Part shown: positions 22,751 to 25,904 of the stretch, piece after piece | Layout: every line of letters starts with the position of its first letter | Position numbering within the stretch: position 1 is the stretch's first letter | Source: HdN1 sp052035295 | Lineage (GTDB): Bacteria; Pseudomonadota; Gammaproteobacteria; Pseudomonadales; Ketobacteraceae | DNA length: 25,904 nt | Direction: 5' to 3' | Assembly: GCA_052035295.1 (NCBI GenBank) | Contig: JBPOHS010000183.1 | Span: 1 to 25,904 of the forward strand | Made by a program: the position numbers and the translations under genes | Notes under the pieces: generated by a model | Database searches by the model: none | What the model was told of the DNA's origin: nothing | The model's input: only the letters and a program-made list of their open reading frames with translations

Positions 22751-23314
22751 GTGCGCAACGAGAATGTTCGAAAAATCCCGCTTCGGCAGTACTGCAACCG
22801 TTCTGCCGTGTCCATCATGACGGCCGTTATGCAGGGAACACCTCACCTGCTCATGATACAGCGTTCGCGTCGGGTGGGAGATCCCTGGTCAGGACAGATG
22901 GCTTTTCCGGGAGGGCGCCAATCGGCGGCTGACCAGAACATCCTGCAAACCGCCTGCCGCGAAGCCGAAGAAGAGGTCGGGATTGATCCTGCGCCCTTGG
23001 CCAGCCGCATTACCCGACTTTCTGACCTGGTGACTCGCAGCCACCATTCGTGGAAACCACAGGTAGTAACGCCTTTCCTGTTTGAACTGACAGAAGCGCC
23101 GCCCTCGCGCATCAACCATGAAGCCAGCACCGAACTGTGGATTCCGATGGATTTGTTTCAACAACCTGCCGGTCAGTTACCGTGGGCGCTGGGCCCCTTC
23201 ACGGTCACGTTACCCTGCCACTACTATCGGAACTACCCCATCTGGGGTTTGAGTCTGCTCATGATTCGCGGACTGCAGAAATCCCGCCCGGAGCTGTTTG
23301 ACATTCGCAGCTGA
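22751..23314 (+). CDS. NudL-like Nudix hydrolase (putative CoA pyrophosphatase)
   Basis: This is a 187-residue Nudix protein. The Nudix box runs from GGRQSAADQ to REAEEEVGI (about residues 54-78). It has one residue more than the canonical box and an Asp in the first acidic position, exactly as in NudL/YeaB, and is preceded by the family motif GQMAFPGG. NudL-type enzymes cleave CoA to 3',5'-ADP and 4'-phosphopantetheine. The N-terminus is shorter than E. coli NudL and begins with GTG at 22751, with GGCAGG a few bases upstream; an in-frame stop lies shortly before, so no longer version exists. A CoA-degrading enzyme close to coaD (CoA synthesis) and fatty-acid-generating lao genes is suggestive but may be coincidence. 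Confidence 0.87.
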   Translation: MRNENVRKIPLRQYCNRSAVSIMTAVMQGTPHLLMIQRSRRVGDPWSGQMAFPGGRQSAADQNILQTACREAEEEVGIDPAPLASRITRLSDLVTRSHHSWKPQVVTPFLFELTEAPPSRINHEASTELWIPMDLFQQPAGQLPWALGPFTVTLPCHYYRNYPIWGLSLLMIRGLQKSRPELFDIRS

Positions 23315-23742
23315 GAACATGCAATTCCCCCGGCAGTCACCAACAGCGCGAAAAACTTCGCACAGATAAGCATTTGACGTACTTTTCGAGAAACAGCTTC
23401 AACACATCGGCGTTCAATGAGCACCTTTTTTGCCCATTTTTGCCGGCCAATCACCCTCTCAGACCGACGGCACGATAACGTGTCCGGGCACTGGCCCGGT
23501 TCCTGTTACAAAAATTTTCCGACATTTTAAAAAAAACGTGCAGTCGTTCACGCCACTACGTAACGCCGATATCCGCATTCCAGTTCAAGCACTTGCACAA
23601 AAACTACCCGCCCATTAGACTGCGCGTTGCAGGGCTCGCACACCCTCAATCCAGGTAATCCGCTGTCTGCATGAATTGCAATCCTGGAAAATTGTCTATT
23701 CTTATCAGTGTTGCCTCTCAAATCTTACGTTATGGGAAAGTT
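23315..23742. other. Long intergenic leader with inverted repeats
   Basis: There is no believable gene in these 428 bases; short open frames have poor codon use. Two adjacent palindromes are visible, CACG-ATAA-CGTG (23471-23482) and CCGGGC-ACTG-GCCCGG (23484-23499), followed by an A/T-rich stretch with eight A's near 23530. Neither is followed by a T tract. TTGCAA near 23678 with TATTCT 15 bases on is a weak promoter candidate for the basic-tailed protein. The size leaves room for a regulated promoter or a small RNA, but I cannot show one. Confidence 0.5.
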
Positions 23743-24513
23743 ATGGGCGTTACAGTATTCAACGACAAATATGTTCGTGTTACCCGGGCTTGGGACAAAG
23801 AAGAAACGCAAATCTATGTTCCAATTAAGAAAAGTCTGAAGGCTGCGATCAAGGAAGCGGAGAAGATTGACCGCGAGCTGGGAGAAAAACAGAAGGCCTT
23901 CCTGCAGAAGCAGGAGCAAAGCGGTGACCGTTACTTCCATGAAGACGGAACCATCGTGGGGCTGCGCATCGTGACCCGCCATCGCGAAGGCCGCAAGCCC
24001 AGCAACGAAATCACCCTGCGCATCAAGGTGCCGGGTCGTGAAAAACCCTTTTTCAGCAATGTGTCCATCGACAAGCATGGTTTTGACCAGGCGTTCAAAC
24101 TCGCCGTTGACAAGATCAGCGAGTGGAACAAGCTCGATGGCCGCTCCGCTATCCGCAATCGCATGCTTGACGCAGTCAGTCTGCATCGCAAGGAGCTGGG
24201 CAGCGCAGCCAAAGCAGCCGCCAAGGCAAAACCAGCCAAGGCAGCCAAAGCGAAAGCCGCCAAGCCTGCCAAGGCCGCCGCCAAACCGGTGAAAGCCGCC
24301 AAGCCTGTCGCCAAGAAAGCGCCAGCCAAGGCAGCCAAACCCGTAAAAGCAGCCAAGGCAGCCGCCAAGCCCGTTAAAGCAGCGGCCAAAAAGGCACCCG
24401 CCAAGGCAGTCAAGGCCACCAAGAAAGCCAAGGCACCGGCCAAACCTGCAAAAGCGGCAAAAGCCAAACCTGCAGCCAAAAATGCGCCAGCCAAGAAAGC
24501 CAAAAAAGGTTGA
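23743..24513 (+). CDS. Histone-H1-like basic-tailed protein with an unrecognised N-terminal domain
   Basis: This is a 256-residue probable DNA-binding or nucleoid-associated protein. Residues 1-152 form a folded domain: a short N-terminal strand region, a charged helix (about 30-58), then strands and a helix at about 70-130 (GTIVGLRIVTRH, NEITLRIKVPG, FDQAFKLAVDKISEWN). The strand-strand-strand-helix order recalls AP2-type DNA-binding domains, but I see no decisive motif. Residues 154-256 are almost only Ala, Lys and Pro in units such as KAAKPVKAA and KKAPAKA, like the tails of histone H1 and AlgP. The ATG at 23743 has GGGAAAG just upstream; an in-frame ATG at 23671 would add 24 residues that look unlike the rest. 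The gene ends in a strong terminator and is probably monocistronic. Confidence 0.85.
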   Translation: MGVTVFNDKYVRVTRAWDKEETQIYVPIKKSLKAAIKEAEKIDRELGEKQKAFLQKQEQSGDRYFHEDGTIVGLRIVTRHREGRKPSNEITLRIKVPGREKPFFSNVSIDKHGFDQAFKLAVDKISEWNKLDGRSAIRNRMLDAVSLHRKELGSAAKAAAKAKPAKAAKAKAAKPAKAAAKPVKAAKPVAKKAPAKAAKPVKAAKAAAKPVKAAAKKAPAKAVKATKKAKAPAKPAKAAKAKPAAKNAPAKKAKKG

Positions 24514-24569
24514 TTACGGCGGTTAACGCCAGCAACCGCTGCGGTGATACCCAGAGTGGTTGAAGTAGA

Positions 24570-24597
24570 GGGGCGTGGCGACACGCCCCTTTTTTTT
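24570..24597 (+). terminator. Strong intrinsic terminator
   Basis: A perfect 8-bp stem GGGGCGTG and CACGCCCC with a GCGA tetraloop is followed directly by eight T's (24590-24597). It lies 57 bases after the stop of the basic-tailed gene and before coaD. Confidence 0.95.
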
Positions 24598-24642
24598 GGG
24601 TACCATGTCACGCCATTCAATCCCCCTTAGTGGAAGGCTTTC

Positions 24643-25128
24643 ATGGCAACCCGTGTACTCTATCCCGGCACCTTTGACCCCCTCACCAACGGCCATTTCG
24701 ATCTGATCGAACGCGCTTCCCACCTGTTCGATCACATCATTGTTGCTGTCGCCGACAGCAAGAAGAAGAGCCCGCTGTTCACGCTTGAAGAACGGGTCAA
24801 ACTGGTGGAGGGCGTTATTGGTCATTTGCCCAATGTGGAAGTCGCCGGTTTCGACACCCTGCTCGCCTTCTTCTGCCAACAGAAAAACGCCAATGTGCTG
24901 CTGCGTGGGCTGCGTGCCGTGTCGGACTTCGAATACGAATTCCAGCTCGCAAACATGAACCGCGCGCTCGACAAAAACATCGAAACGGTGTTCCTCACCC
25001 CGTCCGAGCACCTGTCGTATATTTCCTCGACCCTGGTACGGGAGATTTCGTTCTTTGGCGGCGACGTGCGGCCCTTCGTTCCCCCGCTGATCGCGGATGC
25101 GCTCGACAAAAAGCACGGGCGCGCGTGA
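24643..25128 (+). CDS. coaD: Phosphopantetheine adenylyltransferase CoaD
   Basis: This cytoplasmic enzyme transfers AMP from ATP to 4'-phosphopantetheine to give dephospho-CoA, the penultimate step of CoA synthesis. It is 161 residues, the usual family length. The nucleotidyltransferase motif GTFDPLTNGH is at 9-18 with the HxGH-type His18. Substrate-binding stretches LLRGLRAVSDFEYEFQLANMN (split across about 86-106) and the ISSTLVREI motif near 128 are all conserved. The ATG has GGAAGG five bases upstream. The ferredoxin gene follows 106 bases downstream, an arrangement common in Pseudomonas-like bacteria. Confidence 0.98.
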   Translation: MATRVLYPGTFDPLTNGHFDLIERASHLFDHIIVAVADSKKKSPLFTLEERVKLVEGVIGHLPNVEVAGFDTLLAFFCQQKNANVLLRGLRAVSDFEYEFQLANMNRALDKNIETVFLTPSEHLSYISSTLVREISFFGGDVRPFVPPLIADALDKKHGRA

Positions 25129-25234
25129 GTAATCACCCACGAACCATCCGTGGTATCGGGCCTGAAACCCGACTACCATAACGCTTTCGGCGCGCACTCG
25201 TGCGCCTCTGAACAAGCCGCAGTGAGGAATTCCG

Positions 25235-25480
25235 ATGGCCTTGATCATCACCGACGATTGCATCAATTGCGACGTATGCGAACCCGAATGCCCGAACGGA
25301 GCCATCTCCCAGGGTGAAGAAATCTATGTCATTGATCCTGGCCTGTGCACCGAATGTGTCGGCCACTACGATGAGCCCCAATGTCAGCAGGTATGTCCGG
25401 TGGACTGCATTCCGCTCGACCCGGCCAACACTGAAACGCGCGATCAGTTGATGGAGAAATACCACCGCCTGCACCCGTAG
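25235..25480 (+). CDS. 2[4Fe-4S] ferredoxin of the YfhL/Allochromatium type
   Basis: This is an 81-residue electron carrier. The first cluster motif is C9xxC12xxC15xxxC19P. The second is C38xxC41, an eight-residue insert, C50xxxC54, plus an extra Cys58, the asymmetric pattern of Allochromatium-type and YfhL ferredoxins, which have very low redox potentials. The C-terminus has a short helix (DQLMEKYHRLHP). GAGGA lies seven bases before the ATG. Redox partners are not shown by the neighbourhood; linkage to coaD is conserved but unexplained. Confidence 0.95.
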   Translation: MALIITDDCINCDVCEPECPNGAISQGEEIYVIDPGLCTECVGHYDEPQCQQVCPVDCIPLDPANTETRDQLMEKYHRLHP

Positions 25481-25546
25481 CGTTAGGCCTTTGCCCCCAA
25501 CCAGGCAACCCTGAACACAACCACAAAAAACAAGGCGCCAGGCTCG

Positions 25547-25904
25547 ATGCCCATGCACACTGCACTAACGCTGCTACTCACTCGCACGCGCCTGACGTTG
25601 ATGTTGACGCTGACCCTGTGCCTGTCGGCGTGCTCTACTCCGCCGGCAGAAACGCCAGCGGCGGCACCCGGTCAGGATGCCATCGCCAGCGCCCATCCAC
25701 TCGCCACCCAGGCCGGGCTGGACATGCTGGCAAGGGGCGGTAACGCCTTCGATGCTGCTATTGCCGTTGCATCGACCCTGGCAGTCGTCGAACCGTATAG
25801 CGCCGGCATGGGCGGTGGTGGGTTCTGGCTGCTGCACGATTCCACCCGCCAGCGTGACATTTTCATCGACGCGCGCGAAAAGGCCCCTCTGTCGGCTCAT
25901 CGCG
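25547..25904 (+). CDS. ggt: Gamma-glutamyltransferase, 5' part, cut by the window edge
   Basis: The first 119 codons of a gamma-glutamyltransferase, which hydrolyses or transfers the gamma-glutamyl group of glutathione in the periplasm. The N-terminus has a Thr/Leu-rich hydrophobic stretch and a lipobox LSAC, predicting a lipid-anchored export form. The mature part shows the family signature: SAHPLATQAGLDMLARGGNA, then FDAAIAVASTLAVVEP and SAGMGGGGFWL, and DAREKAP at the end, whose Arg binds substrate in known GGTs. The catalytic Thr of the small subunit lies beyond the window. AGG is five bases before the chosen ATG; another in-frame ATG at 25553 is possible. Confidence 0.9.
   Translation, partial: MPMHTALTLLLTRTRLTLMLTLTLCLSACSTPPAETPAAAPGQDAIASAHPLATQAGLDMLARGGNAFDAAIAVASTLAVVEPYSAGMGGGGFWLLHDSTRQRDIFIDAREKAPLSAHR

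Noticed and set aside
23931..24620. A 229-codon Ala/Leu/Phe-rich, membrane-like frame on the minus strand
   Set aside because: It is the antisense reading of the Lys/Ala/Pro tail (AAG/GCC becoming CTT/GGC) and also crosses a strong plus-strand terminator.
25129..25234. Short hairpins (TCGGG/CCCGA and GGCGC/GCGCC) between coaD and the ferredoxin gene
   Set aside because: Stems are short and have no T tract. They may be chance in GC-rich DNA.

Overview
The window reads as a contiguous chromosomal segment of a moderately GC-rich gammaproteobacterium. The best clue is the right half. The order yheT-like hydrolase, TetR regulator (laoR), aldehyde dehydrogenase (laoC), small secreted protein (laoB), GMC alcohol dehydrogenase (laoA), then coaD, a YfhL-type ferredoxin and gamma-glutamyltransferase is, as I recall it, close to the PA0361-PA0368 region of Pseudomonas aeruginosa. 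The PHA-synthase-like hydrolase and the fatty-alcohol genes suit a marine or oil-associated relative of the Alcanivorax/Ketobacter/Marinobacter type. This placement is inference; there is no rRNA or other phylogenetic marker here. I saw no tRNA, rRNA, CRISPR array, insertion sequence or prophage.

Layout. (1) 1-1983: potC and potD of a polyamine ABC transporter. The ~180 bases upstream of potC do not encode potB and may hold a divergent gene. (2) 1990-6398, all on the minus strand: a signalling cluster made of an HPt protein with a dead receiver domain, an intact CheY-like receiver, a UPF0149/TPR protein with a basic tail, and a degenerate-receiver protein with helical output. (3) 6531-10230, minus: a large Asp-rich lipoprotein with nine thrombospondin type 3 repeats and a predicted outer-membrane beta-barrel. 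(4) 10274-14214, minus: two overlapping membrane diguanylate cyclases of the 7TMR-DISM type, one with and one without the c-di-GMP inhibitory site; the upstream one ends in a 15-bp tandem repeat. (5) 14368-15510, minus: a solitary PHA-synthase-like hydrolase. (6) 15912-21619: yheT and the lao long-chain alcohol oxidation system. A near-consensus promoter with an embedded 20-bp palindrome lies between divergent laoR and laoCBA. (7) 21741-25904, plus: a lipid A-type acyltransferase, a NudL-like Nudix hydrolase, a histone-H1-like basic-tailed protein, coaD, a ferredoxin, and the start of ggt.

How the genes work together. LaoA and LaoC should oxidise long-chain alcohols to aldehydes and then fatty acids, with LaoB as accessory and LaoR as likely repressor. 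The two cyclases plus the HPt/receiver proteins look like a sensory and c-di-GMP block. The most interesting items are the predicted LaoR operator, the HPt protein with a non-phosphorylatable receiver, the paired cyclases with opposite I-site status and a repeat tail, and the H1-like protein with an unrecognised N-terminal domain. No clearly new multi-gene defence or mobile system is visible.
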